Assembly (NCBI GenBank): GCA_937892225.1
Contig: CALAUH010000043.1
Location: 1 to 12,012 of the forward strand
Source of the DNA: an uncultured Treponema sp.
GTDB taxonomy: Bacteria > Spirochaetota > Spirochaetia > Treponematales > Treponemataceae
DNA length: 12,012 bases
Reading direction: 5' to 3'
The translations under genes and the position numbers were made by a program. Below the pieces are notes generated by a model. It did not search any database. It worked only from the letters and a program-made list of their open reading frames with translations, and was not told the DNA's origin. Below are positions 1-7,015 of the stretch, one piece after another. Position 1 is the first letter of the stretch. Each line of letters starts with the position of its first letter.

Positions 1-66
1 ACGACGTTTCTGACTGTAGGGGTTGGTTCAAGTCCGACAATCGGCTGGAAATAAAGAAATGGACAT
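1..66 (+). repeat. 66-bp direct repeat, copy 1
   Basis: This matches bases 173-238 at 65 of 66 positions; the only difference is G56 against A228. The window starts inside or at the edge of the repeat, so its true left end is unknown. It contains a tRNA T-arm-like piece (see copy 2) and ends in an ATG (59-61) at the same place as the methyltransferase start in copy 2. Here that ATG opens only a 12-codon frame (MDIHMDLKQLPK, stop at 95-97). A second frame is open from base 1, reads TVGVGSSPTIGWK and stops at 52-54, just before the ATG, as it also does in copy 2. Confidence 0.9.
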
Positions 67-93
67 ACATATGGACTTGAAACAACTTCCAAA

Positions 94-218
94 GTGAGCG
101 CCGACCGAACAGGGAGGAAGAGTTTGCATGGATGCAAACGGAAGCGAACGAAGGCGCCCGGAAGGAAGAATCACGACGTTTCTGACTGTAGGGGTTGGTT
201 CAAGTCCGACAATCGGCT
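94..218 (+). other. GC-rich, possibly structured RNA segment between the repeats
   Basis: This stretch is much richer in G and C than the rest of the window and has several pairings. GTTTGCAT/ATGCAAAC forms an 8-bp perfect inverted repeat at 122-139 with a 2-base centre. GCGCC (98-102) can pair with GGCGC (153-157). GCCGA (100-104) could instead pair with TCGGC (213-217), closing a fold around the T-arm-like hairpin at 194-210. Purine-rich linkers lie between the stems. A 32-codon frame (128-226) crosses it and stops 4 bp before the methyltransferase ATG. I do not recognise the RNA family, and the pairings could be chance. Confidence 0.3.
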
Positions 219-238
219 GGAAATAAAAAAATGGACAT
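173..238 (+). repeat. 66-bp direct repeat, copy 2, abutting the methyltransferase start
   Basis: This is the second copy of the repeat at 1-66. Bases 194-210 read GTTGG TTCAAGT CCGAC, which fits a tRNA T-arm exactly: a 5-bp stem with one G-T pair and a TTCRANY loop. The next bases, AATCGGC, sit where an acceptor 3' strand would be, but no matching 5' half at the right distance, D-arm or anticodon arm could be found. The last eight bases supply the methyltransferase ATG and the start of its third codon. The repeat may be the leader of a duplicated cassette or part of a structured RNA. Confidence 0.9.
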
Positions 239-1403
239 TATCTGGCAAGATTTCCCAGAAAAGTGGGATGACACAAATGCTCTTTCCTCGCTAGAATTTT
301 CTTTACCGGAAAAACCATTAAATCATCATCTTTTTATAGAAGGCGACAATCTTCCTGCCTTAAAAAAAATGGAAGAATCTTATACAGAATCAATCAACTT
401 AATTTACATAGATCCACCGTACAATACAGGTAACACATTCACTTATGATGATAAATTCTCTTCATCAACTGACATACATTCTCAATGGCTTAGTTTTATG
501 AGTAGAAGATTATCATCAGCTAAAAAACTGCTTTCTGATTCAGGATGTATTTTTATAGCAATAGATCAAAGTGAATTATACGTCTTAAAACTTTTGTGTG
601 ATAAAATCTTTGGTGAAGAAAATTTCGTAAATGATTTTATGTGGCTTCATGGGAAAGGTAAAAAAGATACATGGTCCAGAACTTTACAACAGCACACTTT
701 ATGTTATGCAAAAAATAAATCATCTTTAAAACCCTTTGTCGAAAAAGAACAGACAAACTGGGCAACAAAAAATGTAGATAATGATCCAAGAGGAAACTGG
801 TTCAGCGGAAGTATTTCTTTTACAGAAAAAAGAAGCAATCCAAATCACAAAAATTATTTTACAATCGAATCACCTTCCGGCGTAAAATGGACAAGACAAT
901 GGATGTATTCAAAAGAAGAAATGAATCAGTTTTTAAAGGATGATAAAATCTTTTTTGGAACAGCACCAGATTTTAACAAAGTTCCACGTTTAAAAATTTT
1001 TAATAATCACACACAGGAAATAATCCCAAAAAATATAATTGACTGTGTAGAAAGCACAAGACATGCACAGGAACACTTAGACAAACTTTTAGGTGAAAAA
1101 AATATTTTTGATAACCCAAAACCTGTAAATTTAATTACACATTTAATAGAAATTACTCAGCTGCCAAAAGATTCAATCATTCTGGATTTTTTCGCAGGAA
1201 GCGGCACAACTTTTGAATCTGTTCTTACCTTAAATCAAAAAGACAACGGAAACAGAAGATGCATCTTAATACAAAAACCTGAAATTCCAAAAAAAGAATG
1301 TTCATATAAAACAATTGCCGATATCTGCTGGAAAAGAATCCAAACTAATGCAAAAGATTTTAACATTTCAAACATCAAGAAAATTGTGTTAGAGGAAAAA
1401 TAG
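231..1403 (+). CDS. Orphan site-specific adenine DNA methyltransferase (type III Mod-like, beta class)
   Basis: The predicted 390-aa enzyme transfers a methyl group from S-adenosylmethionine to adenine in a DNA recognition site. The catalytic motif DPPYNTGN (residues 61-68) comes before the AdoMet-binding motif FAGSGTT (321-327). That order is typical of beta-class N6-adenine methyltransferases such as type III Mod. The region between them (about 135-290) is the likely target-recognition part. At 390 aa it is shorter than most type III Mod proteins and closer to solitary methyltransferases. I chose ATG 231; TTG 195 would add 12 residues read from inside the repeat. No clear Shine-Dalgarno site precedes either start. 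No restriction gene follows before pyrE; one could lie upstream of the window. The recognition site cannot be read from the sequence. Confidence 0.88.
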   Translation: MDIIWQDFPEKWDDTNALSSLEFSLPEKPLNHHLFIEGDNLPALKKMEESYTESINLIYIDPPYNTGNTFTYDDKFSSSTDIHSQWLSFMSRRLSSAKKLLSDSGCIFIAIDQSELYVLKLLCDKIFGEENFVNDFMWLHGKGKKDTWSRTLQQHTLCYAKNKSSLKPFVEKEQTNWATKNVDNDPRGNWFSGSISFTEKRSNPNHKNYFTIESPSGVKWTRQWMYSKEEMNQFLKDDKIFFGTAPDFNKVPRLKIFNNHTQEIIPKNIIDCVESTRHAQEHLDKLLGEKNIFDNPKPVNLITHLIEITQLPKDSIILDFFAGSGTTFESVLTLNQKDNGNRRCILIQKPEIPKKECSYKTIADICWKRIQTNAKDFNISNIKKIVLEEK

Positions 1404-1435
1404 CGGATAGCGAACAGTACATAGCTTAATTTAAA

Positions 1436-1455
1436 GAAAAATCATTAGATTTTTC
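1436..1455. terminator. Hairpin after the methyltransferase gene, possible weak terminator
   Basis: GAAAAATC (1436-1443) and GATTTTTC (1448-1455) form a perfect 8-bp stem with an ATTA loop, 32 bp after the methyltransferase stop. The T-run lies inside the stem's 3' arm rather than after it, and the stem has little GC, so termination is plausible but weak on either strand. Confidence 0.35.
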
Positions 1456-1492
1456 CAATCCGTGTGATATTTATATTTCGTTTGCTTACCAA

Positions 1493-1527
1493 GTTTTACT
1501 TCGTAAAACATCGAATGTTTGTTTTAC
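1493..1527. repeat. Three-armed palindrome with alternative hairpins
   Basis: GTTTTAC (1493-1499), GTAAAAC (1503-1509) and GTTTTAC (1521-1527) are three mutually compatible arms. The middle arm can pair with the left (3-base loop TTC) or the right arm, but not both. AAACAT/ATGTTT (1506-1511 with 1515-1520) adds a third alternative. It lies upstream of the likely pyrE -10 box, so it may be an intergenic palindrome rather than part of the pyrE leader. Confidence 0.5.
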
Positions 1528-1550
1528 AGGTTTCAAAAAAATTTTAAAGC

Positions 1551-1556
1551 TATAAT
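1551..1556 (+). promoter_or_regulatory. Candidate -10 box for pyrE
   Basis: A perfect TATAAT lies 76 bp before the pyrE ATG. No good -35 hexamer is present at 16-18 bp; the best nearby, TTTACA at 1523-1528, is 22 bp away. The call is tentative. A run of nine T residues lies downstream in the presumed leader (about 1580-1588). Confidence 0.3.
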
Positions 1557-1632
1557 CACTGTTTTAAAATCTGTGGTAATTTTTTTTTATTTTCGTTAAA
1601 CTGTCATAGATTTTTATTCAGTGGAGTCAATC

Positions 1633-2319
1633 ATGGAAGATTACAAAAAAGAATTCATTAATTTTATGTTAGAATGCCAGGTTTTAAAATTTGGCTCATT
1701 CACATTAAAAAGCGGAAGACAGTCACCATTTTTTATGAACGCAGGAGCTTATGTTGGCGGAAGTCAGCTTAAAAAACTTGGTGAATATTATGCTAAAGCA
1801 ATTCATGACAATTTTGGTGATGATATAGATGCATTTTTTGGACCAGCATACAAAGGCATTCCTCTTGCAGTTACAACAGCAATCGCATATTCAGAACTTT
1901 ATGGTAAAGAAATAAAATATTGTTGTGACAGAAAAGAAACTAAAGACCATGGTGCAGATAAAGGTGGAATCCTCGGTTATAACATTAAAGACGGTGATAA
2001 AGTTGTAATCATTGAAGATGTAACTACATCAGGTAAATCTATAGAAGAAGTTTATCCAAAAATCAAGGCAATGGAATCAACTCCAGGTTCAATTAAAATC
2101 GTCGGTGAAATTGTATCTTTAGACCGTCAGGAAAAAGCATTGGATACAGAAAAATCTGCTTTACAGACAATAACAGAAAAGTACGGTTTTCCTGCAAAAG
2201 CAATTGTTTCTATGAGCGAAGTTATTCAGATTCTTTATGATAAAGGTGATAAATCTATTATTACTGATTCTCTTAAAAAAGATATAGACGCATACTATGA
2301 ACAATGGGGTGCAAAATAA
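1633..2319 (+). CDS. pyrE: Orotate phosphoribosyltransferase
   Basis: The enzyme joins orotate to phosphoribosyl pyrophosphate to make orotidine 5'-phosphate in cytosolic de novo pyrimidine synthesis. The PRPP-binding signature VVIIEDVTTSGKS lies at residues 124-136. Other family features are the N-terminal FTLKSGRQSPFF (23-34), the substrate loop FFGPAYKGIPLA (68-79) and the flexible catalytic-loop region RKETKDHGADKGG (100-112). The length of 228 aa is normal for the family. I chose ATG 1633 because GGAG at 1623-1626 sits 6 bp upstream; a GTG at 1621 overlaps that site and is unlikely to be used. A lipoprotein gene follows after 3 bp, so the two are probably co-transcribed although they are functionally unrelated. 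Confidence 0.95.
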   Translation: MEDYKKEFINFMLECQVLKFGSFTLKSGRQSPFFMNAGAYVGGSQLKKLGEYYAKAIHDNFGDDIDAFFGPAYKGIPLAVTTAIAYSELYGKEIKYCCDRKETKDHGADKGGILGYNIKDGDKVVIIEDVTTSGKSIEEVYPKIKAMESTPGSIKIVGEIVSLDRQEKALDTEKSALQTITEKYGFPAKAIVSMSEVIQILYDKGDKSIITDSLKKDIDAYYEQWGAK

Positions 2320-2322
2320 TTC

Positions 2323-3153
2323 ATGAAAAAATCTTTCTTCTTTTTCTGTCTCATTTTATCTATAACTTTCTTAGGATGTTCAAAAAAGCAAAATCCGACT
2401 AAAAACGGATATCCACAGAAAATAATTACACTTTCTCCTGCTGCAACAGAAATCATCTATGCTTTAAATGCACAAGACCAATTAGTTGCAGTAAGCGATT
2501 TAAGTGATTATCCTGCTGAATGTAAAGAGAAACCAACAATCGGCGGTTTTGACGGAAAGACAATCAATCTGGAAGTTATTTTAAGTTATGAACCAGATTT
2601 TATGTATCTTACAAAAACTATGCACGATTTTATGACAACACAATTTGATTCTTTTGGAATACAATATTATCTTTCAGATGCAAATTCTTTACAAAGCCTT
2701 ATTGATGAAATAAAAACTATCGGTAAAATTACAGGACACGAAAAAGAAGCAGAAACTGTAACAAAAAATATGATGGAATCAGTTTCTAATATAAATATTT
2801 CTGATTTCAAAACTGTTTACTACGAAGTCTGGAACAGTCCATTTATGTCTATTGGAAAAAACTCATTTATAACAGACATTCTTTCTTATGCAGGTTATAC
2901 AAATATCTTTAATGATGTAAATCAAGATTATCCAATCATAAGTGAAGAAGAAATAATCACAAAAAATCCGGAAGTTATTTTAATTCCAGAAAGTCTTAAT
3001 CTTTCCAGTGATGATATTAAATCTCGTAAAGGCTGGAATACTATTTCTGCAGTTAAAAACAATAAAGTTTACATTATAAATGATCAGATTATTTCACGCC
3101 CGATTCCAAGAATCACTGAAGAAATAGAAAATCTTTCTAGACTGGACAAATAA
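2323..3153 (+). CDS. BtuF-like ABC-transporter substrate-binding lipoprotein
   Basis: This 276-aa protein is a lipid-anchored binding protein of the cobalamin/iron-complex (class III, helical-backbone) family. A hydrophobic signal peptide ends in the relaxed lipobox FLGC, making Cys19 the acylated residue. The N-lobe has the family signature TLSPAATEIIYAL (36-48), and residues 56-86 read like the BtuF pattern of a YP motif, IGG and NLE. The C-lobe has VYYEVWNSPFMSIG (165-178) followed by an AGYTNIF motif, again typical of BtuF. Glu43 and the acidic run 208-210 are candidates for contacts with the permease. The matching permease and ATPase genes begin 2 kb away at 5138, beyond an oppositely oriented gene. 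Cobalamin is the best guess; haem or a siderophore is possible. Its ATG is 3 bp after the pyrE stop with no close Shine-Dalgarno site, suggesting translational coupling. Confidence 0.85.
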   Translation: MKKSFFFFCLILSITFLGCSKKQNPTKNGYPQKIITLSPAATEIIYALNAQDQLVAVSDLSDYPAECKEKPTIGGFDGKTINLEVILSYEPDFMYLTKTMHDFMTTQFDSFGIQYYLSDANSLQSLIDEIKTIGKITGHEKEAETVTKNMMESVSNINISDFKTVYYEVWNSPFMSIGKNSFITDILSYAGYTNIFNDVNQDYPIISEEEIITKNPEVILIPESLNLSSDDIKSRKGWNTISAVKNNKVYIINDQIISRPIPRITEEIENLSRLDK

Positions 3154-3154
3154 A

Positions 3155-5071
3155 TTATTTATTATTCTTTTCTAAAAAATCAATAAAGTCTTTTTCTGGA
3201 AGCGGTTTACTAAAATAATATCCTTGTATATAGTCGCAGTTAAGTTTTTCAAAAGCTTTAAATGTTTCTTCATCTTCTACACCTTCTACAAGGATTAATT
3301 TATTCATCTGTTTTAACATTGTTACTGTATTTTCAATTACAGTCCACATCATAGGATCAGAAATTTCATCAACAAAACTCTTGTCCAGTTTTACCAAAGA
3401 TAATGGTAACGATGTAACACGCTTAATATTAGAATAACCAGTTCCATAATCATCAAGAGAAAATTTTATACCGATTTTTGCAAGTTCATTAACATTTTTA
3501 TCTACAATAGTAGGATCAAAATCTGCAGCTGTTTCTGTAATTTCAAGATTAATCTGAGAAGTATCTATACTATATTTTTCAAGACAATTCTTAACTTTAT
3601 CAACCAGGTCAGGTTCAATACATTGTGCCGTAGAAAGATTTACTTCAAGATATTTTATTCCAAGTTTTTCTATTTCTTTTAGATTGAAAAAACGACATGT
3701 TTCTTCTAAAACAAAATCTCCAATCTGATGTATTAAACCGCTCTTTTCTGCTGCCGGAATAAACAATGCCGGTGATACAAAACCATATTTTACATCTATT
3801 AAACGAAGTAAAACTTCTGCAGAAACATATTTTTTTTCTTTAATTGAATAGATTGGCTGATAATATAACTGGAAATTTTTCTCACTTAATGCACGATTAA
3901 TAATTACATCAAGTTCATTTTTCATTTTAAAATCTTTAGTCAATGCGAAATCCGAGAGGATTGCAATCTGATTACCATCATCAGGGATTTTATTATGGAA
4001 CGTATTCGAGAAATTCAAGAAAGACATTATATCTTCAAAATCTTCAGGGAAACTTACAAGACAAATTGCTGGTTCAATTTTTACATTCATATCATTGACT
4101 GTAAATTCACGGCTTAATTCAGCTGCAATTTCATTTCCAAACAAATGCATTCTTTCTGTATCAATATTTTCTTCTATTATACAGAATATACTTGTATGTA
4201 AATAATAATAATCACCACGCATATGCTCAGTTTTCATTATTTTTGTAATATCTTCAGAAAACTGTTTTAACAAATTATAATATTCATCAATTCCTAGATA
4301 ATGACGTAATACTTTATCATTTTTAATTCTAAACAGAATCATCTTTTCCTGTTTTTTAAGTTTTAACGTTGCTTCCAGTCTATGAACTGCAGCCGTATAA
4401 TTTTGTACGCCTATAATGCCGTCCTGATTTTCTCCGGTTCTTTGTACTGTAAGCTGGATAAAAATCAACTGAATGGAAACTGAAAAAGATATTAAGTTAT
4501 ACTGTGGATTTATGATTTGAAAAATTACTGTAAAAATTCCAATTGGAATCGGAAGGAATAAAGCAATTAATTTATCAAAAGATAAAAGATTTCTATAGAC
4601 GATTAATGAAATGACAACAAAAGAATAATTATAAATCCCGGAGAATAGCAAAATATACAACGCAAATCTAAGAGGATCATTCTTAAAATCCAGAATATCG
4701 TTGAAAACAAAACAATTTAATATAAATGCAACAATAATTACAATATACGGAAAGATAACTGCAATTCTGTATAATTTATTCTGCCTGATTTTATAAAACA
4801 CACCAAGAATTGAAAAAACATAAAGAACATAAACAGACACTATTACACATAATGCAAGAATATAAAAAACTTCAAATACATTCTGCCAGTATGATGGAAT
4901 TGCCTTATGACCGTTTAAGAATTTTGAAACTGATGATAACAATGTTGTAAATAAAATTCCTACAAATAATTTTGTCGAAAGATTATTTACAACCCTTCTA
5001 ATCAAAAGAGAGAAAAGAATAACACATACAACTACAAAAGCGCTGATATCAAACTGATATATATATTCCAT
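3155..5071 (-). CDS. Membrane-bound c-di-GMP phosphodiesterase with degenerate GGDEF and intact EAL domain
   Basis: The 638-aa protein probably breaks down cyclic di-GMP in response to a signal sensed at the membrane. About seven hydrophobic helices fill residues 8-210, resembling the 7TM sensor regions seen on some kinases and diguanylate cyclases. Residues about 215-380 occupy the place of a GGDEF domain, but the signature position reads RGDYY (285-289), so cyclase activity is unlikely. The EAL domain (about 384-636) keeps the expected catalytic set: E419 in EVL (replacing EAL), N478 in EVNLS, E510 in LEITET, D540-D541 in DDYGTGYS, K561 in KLDKSFV, E596 in VEGVE and Q616 in QGYYFSKP. Its stop codon lies 1 bp from that of the lipoprotein gene on the other strand. 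Its start codon coincides with the predicted transcription start. Confidence 0.9.
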   Translation of the reverse strand: MEYIYQFDISAFVVVCVILFSLLIRRVVNNLSTKLFVGILFTTLLSSVSKFLNGHKAIPSYWQNVFEVFYILALCVIVSVYVLYVFSILGVFYKIRQNKLYRIAVIFPYIVIIVAFILNCFVFNDILDFKNDPLRFALYILLFSGIYNYSFVVISLIVYRNLLSFDKLIALFLPIPIGIFTVIFQIINPQYNLISFSVSIQLIFIQLTVQRTGENQDGIIGVQNYTAAVHRLEATLKLKKQEKMILFRIKNDKVLRHYLGIDEYYNLLKQFSEDITKIMKTEHMRGDYYYLHTSIFCIIEENIDTERMHLFGNEIAAELSREFTVNDMNVKIEPAICLVSFPEDFEDIMSFLNFSNTFHNKIPDDGNQIAILSDFALTKDFKMKNELDVIINRALSEKNFQLYYQPIYSIKEKKYVSAEVLLRLIDVKYGFVSPALFIPAAEKSGLIHQIGDFVLEETCRFFNLKEIEKLGIKYLEVNLSTAQCIEPDLVDKVKNCLEKYSIDTSQINLEITETAADFDPTIVDKNVNELAKIGIKFSLDDYGTGYSNIKRVTSLPLSLVKLDKSFVDEISDPMMWTVIENTVTMLKQMNKLILVEGVEDEETFKAFEKLNCDYIQGYYFSKPLPEKDFIDFLEKNNK

Positions 5072-5078
5072 CTACTAT

Positions 5079-5107
5079 ATTATAAGACAGTAATTTTCAT
5101 TTGTCTA
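5079..5107 (-). promoter_or_regulatory. Promoter for the EAL gene
   Basis: On the minus strand TAGACA (5107-5102) and a perfect TATAAT (5084-5079) are 17 bp apart. Transcription should begin near 5072, next to the ATG at 5071, which implies a leaderless mRNA. The -35 overlaps that of the divergent permease promoter. Confidence 0.6.
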
Positions 5108-5128
5108 AAAAAATCTTTTGTGTATAAT
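5101..5128 (+). promoter_or_regulatory. Promoter for the permease-ATPase operon
   Basis: TTGTCT (5101-5106) and a perfect TATAAT (5123-5128) are 16 bp apart. The expected start near 5135 leaves only about 3 bases before the ATG at 5138, so this transcript would also be essentially leaderless. No Shine-Dalgarno site is present. Confidence 0.6.
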
Positions 5129-5137
5129 ACAAATATA

Positions 5138-6133
5138 ATGATATTGAAAAACCGAAAAATCGTTAATTTTGCTATAATTTCTGCAGTTTTTTTAGTTATT
5201 GCTTTTCTTTTAGAACTACTGCTTGGACCTTCAAATTTAAGCTGGGCTGTTTTTTCTTCTGCATCTGATAAAATGCAAAGAACGATTTTATTAAATCTTC
5301 GTTTACCACGTTCACTTTTAGTTTTAACAACCGGCATTTTACTCGGAGGAAGCGGTGCTGTTTTTCAATTATTTTTTAGAAATCCACTTGCAGAACCTGG
5401 AATAATCGGCATTTCTTCCGGAGCTACTCTTGGAGCAGTTATTGCAACATTACTTCCGTTTTCTTTTAGTTTAAGTTTAATTTCCTCGGTGAATATTTCT
5501 GCATTTATTTTTGCGCTTATTTCAGGTCTTTTTGTAACAGTTTTAGCATTTACAAAATCATTTAAGAAATCTTCCGTTATGATTTTACTCTGTGGAACTG
5601 CTTTAGGTACCTTTTTTTCTGCAATTTCTTCTATTTTATTGCTTACATGTAATAAAGAACTTCACGCAATTTATTCATGGATTTTAGGAAGTTTCAACGG
5701 ACGAGGCTGGAACGAATTTTATATCATCCTTATTCCTGCAATAATTTCTATAATCATAATGATTTTTATTGCAAATCCTTTAGATTTACTTTCTTGCGGA
5801 GAAAAAAGCGCTTCATCTTTAGGAGTTCAAGTAAATCAGTTAAGAATATTAACCTTGATTTCCGGATCACTTGCAATTTCATGCTGTGTCTGTGCAGGAG
5901 GAACAATTGGTTTTGTAGGATTAATTGCCCCGCACATTGTCAGAAAACTAATCAGCCCTAAAGGAAAACTTCTTGTTCCTTTTAGTATGATTTTTGGTTC
6001 AATTCTTCTTTTAATTGCAGATTTAATTGCAAAAATTGCTATTGCTCCATCAGAACTGCCGGCCGGTGTAATTACATCTGTTTTAGGCGTTCCATTCTTT
6101 ATTGCAATTTGCATTCAGTCAAACAGGGATTAA
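5138..6133 (+). CDS. BtuC/FecCD-family ABC-transporter permease
   Basis: This 331-aa polytopic inner-membrane protein forms the channel for import of cobalamin, haem or an iron complex. It is hydrophobic almost throughout, consistent with the ten-helix fold of the family. Family motifs include LRLPRSLL (54-61), a GGSGAVFQ...RNPLAEPGIIGISSGA block (70-96), GGTIGFVGLIAPHIVR (254-269), which is the coupling region contacting the ATPase, and ELPAGVITSVLGVPFFI near the C-terminus. I chose ATG 5138; GTG 5120 would lie inside the predicted -10 region. The ATPase gene follows after 1 bp. The likely partner binding protein is the lipoprotein at 2323-3153, in a separate transcription unit. Confidence 0.9.
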   Translation: MILKNRKIVNFAIISAVFLVIAFLLELLLGPSNLSWAVFSSASDKMQRTILLNLRLPRSLLVLTTGILLGGSGAVFQLFFRNPLAEPGIIGISSGATLGAVIATLLPFSFSLSLISSVNISAFIFALISGLFVTVLAFTKSFKKSSVMILLCGTALGTFFSAISSILLLTCNKELHAIYSWILGSFNGRGWNEFYIILIPAIISIIIMIFIANPLDLLSCGEKSASSLGVQVNQLRILTLISGSLAISCCVCAGGTIGFVGLIAPHIVRKLISPKGKLLVPFSMIFGSILLLIADLIAKIAIAPSELPAGVITSVLGVPFFIAICIQSNRD

Positions 6134-6134
6134 A

Positions 6135-6923
6135 ATGATAGAAACAATCGAAACAAAAAACTTATCTGCCGCTTATGGAACTAATCAGATTTTAAAAGAC
6201 GTTTCCATCATCATACCTAAAGGAAAAATAACATGCCTTTGCGGACCAAACGGATGTGGAAAATCTACTCTCTTAAGTTTAATGTCCGGCGTATATGAAA
6301 ATAACCTTAAAATCACGAATGCTGATATAAAACCTTCTATTAAAAATGATTCAGACAGATACACAGAAATTTCATCACTTAAAAGAAAAGAATGTGCCAG
6401 AACAATTGCATATCTTCAACAGTCTGAATATTCTATGTGGAATTTTACAGTAAAAGACATTGTACTTTCCGGACGTTTTGCTTATACAAATAATGGTTTT
6501 TATTCAAAAGAGGATTATGACATTGTAAATAACATTCTTGCAAAAACAGGTCTATCGGATTTTTCTGAAAGATTTGTTCATCAGCTTTCTGGCGGCGAAT
6601 ATCAAAAAGTAAGAATTGCACGTTCTCTTGCACAACAGCCGGATTTTTTAATTTTGGACGAACCTAACAGCAGTCTGGATTATGTTTTTGAAAAAGAACT
6701 TTTTGAAATCTTAAGAAAAGAAATTGAACAGAACAATACCGGCATTATTCTTTCCATTCACGATATAAATACCGCTTCTGTTTTAGCCGACCAGATTATT
6801 CTGCTGCCTTTTTTAGAAAAACCAATCTGCGGTTCACCAAAAGATGTTCTTACTGAAGAAAATTTACGAAAAACTTACAAATCAGATTTTTCCAGAGTAA
6901 CAAAAGATGTCTGGACTGTGTAA
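6135..6923 (+). CDS. BtuD/FecE-family ABC-transporter ATPase
   Basis: The 262-aa cytoplasmic ATPase should power the permease encoded directly upstream. All nucleotide-binding motifs are present: Walker A GPNGCGKST (37-45), Q-loop YLQQ (93-96), signature LSGGEYQKVRIA (151-162), Walker B FLILDEP (171-177), D-loop SSLD (179-182) and the switch histidine in SIHD (H209). An insertion of roughly 20 residues between the Walker A region and the Q-loop (about 58-82) is longer than usual. I chose ATG 6135, which has AGGGA at 6125-6129 five bases upstream; an in-frame TTG at 6102 would overlap the permease gene. It is the last gene of a two-gene operon, followed by a terminator at 6986-7010. Confidence 0.92.
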   Translation: MIETIETKNLSAAYGTNQILKDVSIIIPKGKITCLCGPNGCGKSTLLSLMSGVYENNLKITNADIKPSIKNDSDRYTEISSLKRKECARTIAYLQQSEYSMWNFTVKDIVLSGRFAYTNNGFYSKEDYDIVNNILAKTGLSDFSERFVHQLSGGEYQKVRIARSLAQQPDFLILDEPNSSLDYVFEKELFEILRKEIEQNNTGIILSIHDINTASVLADQIILLPFLEKPICGSPKDVLTEENLRKTYKSDFSRVTKDVWTV

Positions 6924-6985
6924 GTTTATGTGAGACAGGGATAAAGAGGATTAAAAGGATACAGAAAAGACAGCCACACGGATTC

Positions 6986-7010
6986 GAGTCAGCTACGCTG
7001 CCTCTTTTTT
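6986..7010 (+). terminator. Intrinsic terminator of the permease-ATPase operon
   Basis: GAGTCAGC and GCTGCCTC pair as a stem with one T-C mismatch around a TAC loop, followed by six T residues (7005-7010). It lies 62 bp after the ATPase stop. The purine-rich bases between the two (about 6930-6975) hold nothing I can identify. Confidence 0.6.
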
Positions 7011-7015
7011 ATTTT

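Noticed and set aside
173..218. A tRNA gene in the 66-bp repeat
   Set aside because: Only the T-arm fits. No D-arm, anticodon arm or matching 5' acceptor strand lies at the correct distance in the second copy, and the first copy is cut by the window edge.
1..238. Integron attC sites or a diversity-generating retroelement, both known from Treponema
   Set aside because: No GTTRRRY/RYYYAAC pair was found in the repeat, no integrase or reverse transcriptase gene is in the window, and the single difference between copies does not form an adenine-specific pattern.
94..294. 66-codon frame across the GC-rich segment and second repeat
   Set aside because: It is very basic and low in complexity, overlaps the methyltransferase gene in another frame, and has no recognisable domain. 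It reads best as an accidental frame through a structured segment.
1557..1632. Cobalamin riboswitch upstream of the BtuF-like gene or the permease gene
   Set aside because: The lipoprotein gene follows pyrE by 3 bp and the permease transcript appears leaderless, so there is no room for a riboswitch at either; no B12-box-like sequence was seen in the pyrE leader.
5080..5337. 85-codon minus-strand frame over the permease promoter and start
   Set aside because: It is antisense to a clear FecCD permease and crosses two well-formed promoters, with no domain. The other short frames inside the permease, ATPase and cas9 genes were dropped for the same reason.
6974..6984. CACACGGATT at 6975-6984 is the reverse complement of AATCCGTGTG near 1458-1467
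   Set aside because: Ten bases shared twice in 12 kb could be part of a dispersed repeat, but flanking sequences do not match, so chance cannot be excluded.
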